A stretch of DNA of 52,367 nucleotides from Haloterrigena salina JCM 13891 (GTDB taxonomy: Archaea; Halobacteriota; Halobacteria; Halobacteriales; Natrialbaceae). The notes under the pieces are model-generated. The model did no database searches. It was not told the DNA's origin and saw only the letters and a program-made list of their open reading frames with translations. The stretch lies in assembly GCF_000337495.1 (NCBI RefSeq), contig NZ_AOIS01000037.1, positions 169,897 through 222,263 on the forward strand, given 5' to 3'. Position numbers and translations under genes: made by a program. This document shows positions 52,071 through 52,367 of this stretch, piece by piece (the first letter of the stretch is position 1; each line of letters starts with the position of its first letter).

Positions 52071-52367
52071 TTACTCGGGAACGTCGATGCCCACGACGTA
52101 CAGTTCTTGCTCCGGGTCCTCGCCCCAGAGCGTCGCGTCCATCAGGGGTTCGCGTTCGATCCGTTCGAATCCGCGGTCCGCGAGAAAATCGACCAGCTCG
52201 CCGGGCGGCCGACCGCGGTACAGCGGCAGGTCGTCGTGGATCTCCCGATACTCGTCCCACGGCTCCGAGAAGTCCCAGTGGCCCTCGAGGAGGACGATCC
52301 GACCGCCGGGTCGGACGACCCGTCGCCACTCCCGAATCGCCCTCGAGGGGTTCGGCAACGTCCAGAT
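52071..52367 (-). CDS. class I SAM-dependent methyltransferase (N-terminus beyond the window)
   Basis: The visible 98 residues are the C-terminal part: WTLPNPSRAIREWRRVVRPG, then GGRIVLLEGHWDFSEPWDEY, ending EQELYVVGIDVPE. The stretch PSRAIREWRRVVRPGGR is the motif region after the acidic loop of SAM methyltransferases ('lkeiaRVLKPGGrlv'). The reaction is unknown. It faces the ABC binding protein tail to tail with 39 nt between. Confidence 0.78.
   Translation of the reverse strand: MWTLPNPSRAIREWRRVVRPGGRIVLLEGHWDFSEPWDEYREIHDDLPLYRGRPPGELVDFLADRGFERIEREPLMDATLWGEDPEQELYVVGIDVPE

Overview
The window is about 52 kb of a haloarchaeal chromosome. This follows from the high GC content with strong GC3 bias, the very acidic proteins, twin-arginine signal peptides on exported proteins, BRE/TATA promoters with near-leaderless starts, a TFB gene, an S-layer glycoprotein with a PGF-CTERM tail, UPF0058 and DUF555 family proteins, archaeal TiaS, and an Orc1/Cdc6 gene set in origin recognition boxes. 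The combination suggests the Natrialbales (Natrinema/Haloterrigena-like), but genus cannot be fixed from sequence reading alone.

Layout. 1-9.6 kb: housekeeping genes, namely a nitronate monooxygenase-like flavoprotein (cut by the left edge), moaC overlapping the NAD(P)H-hydrate repair gene, acylphosphatase, an OGG1-like DNA glycosylase, DUF555, UPF0058, a small zinc ribbon, transcription factor B and a DUF357-like protein. 9.9-13.6 kb: a DUF389 membrane protein, an unusual glutaredoxin-thioredoxin reductase fusion, TatA and a two-CxxC protein. 13.6-15.8 kb: a chromosomal replication origin with five near-identical 21-bp origin recognition boxes (ORBs), a degenerate sixth, an AT-rich unwinding region and orc1/cdc6. 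16-21.2 kb: a PQQ-type beta-propeller lipoprotein and the S-layer glycoprotein with a 12-nt tandem repeat coding for its stalk.

21-32.5 kb: a two-domain VOC protein, an NhaC antiporter, an MFS carrier, the DRG-type GTPase, an ACR3/BASS-like carrier, a coupled pair (Tat-exported beta-propeller plus small membrane protein), a broken zinc-ribbon gene, tiaS and an HTH regulator. 32.6-45.8 kb: glutaredoxin, an NCS2 purine permease, glycerate 2-kinase, a TrkA-like K+ regulator, an orphan DNA methyltransferase, an NhaC antiporter coupled to a small OB/TRAM-like protein, a glutathionyl-hydroquinone-reductase-like enzyme, an azf-like NAD-dependent sugar-phosphate dehydrogenase, a zinc MDR dehydrogenase and an HD phosphohydrolase. 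46.3-52 kb: a complete ABC importer of the peptide/nickel class (two permeases, one fused double ATPase, one Tat-lipoprotein binding protein), then a methyltransferase cut by the right edge.

Features that stand out: the origin architecture, including a half-ORB at the orc1 promoter; a tandem pair of hairpin cassettes at 42836-42950 in which the flanks are conserved but the hairpin stems are unrelated; the Grx-TrxR fusion; a 14-bp perfect palindrome at the promoter of the ABC operon; and the pseudogene at 29760-30037. No tRNA, rRNA, complete insertion sequence or CRISPR array was found.
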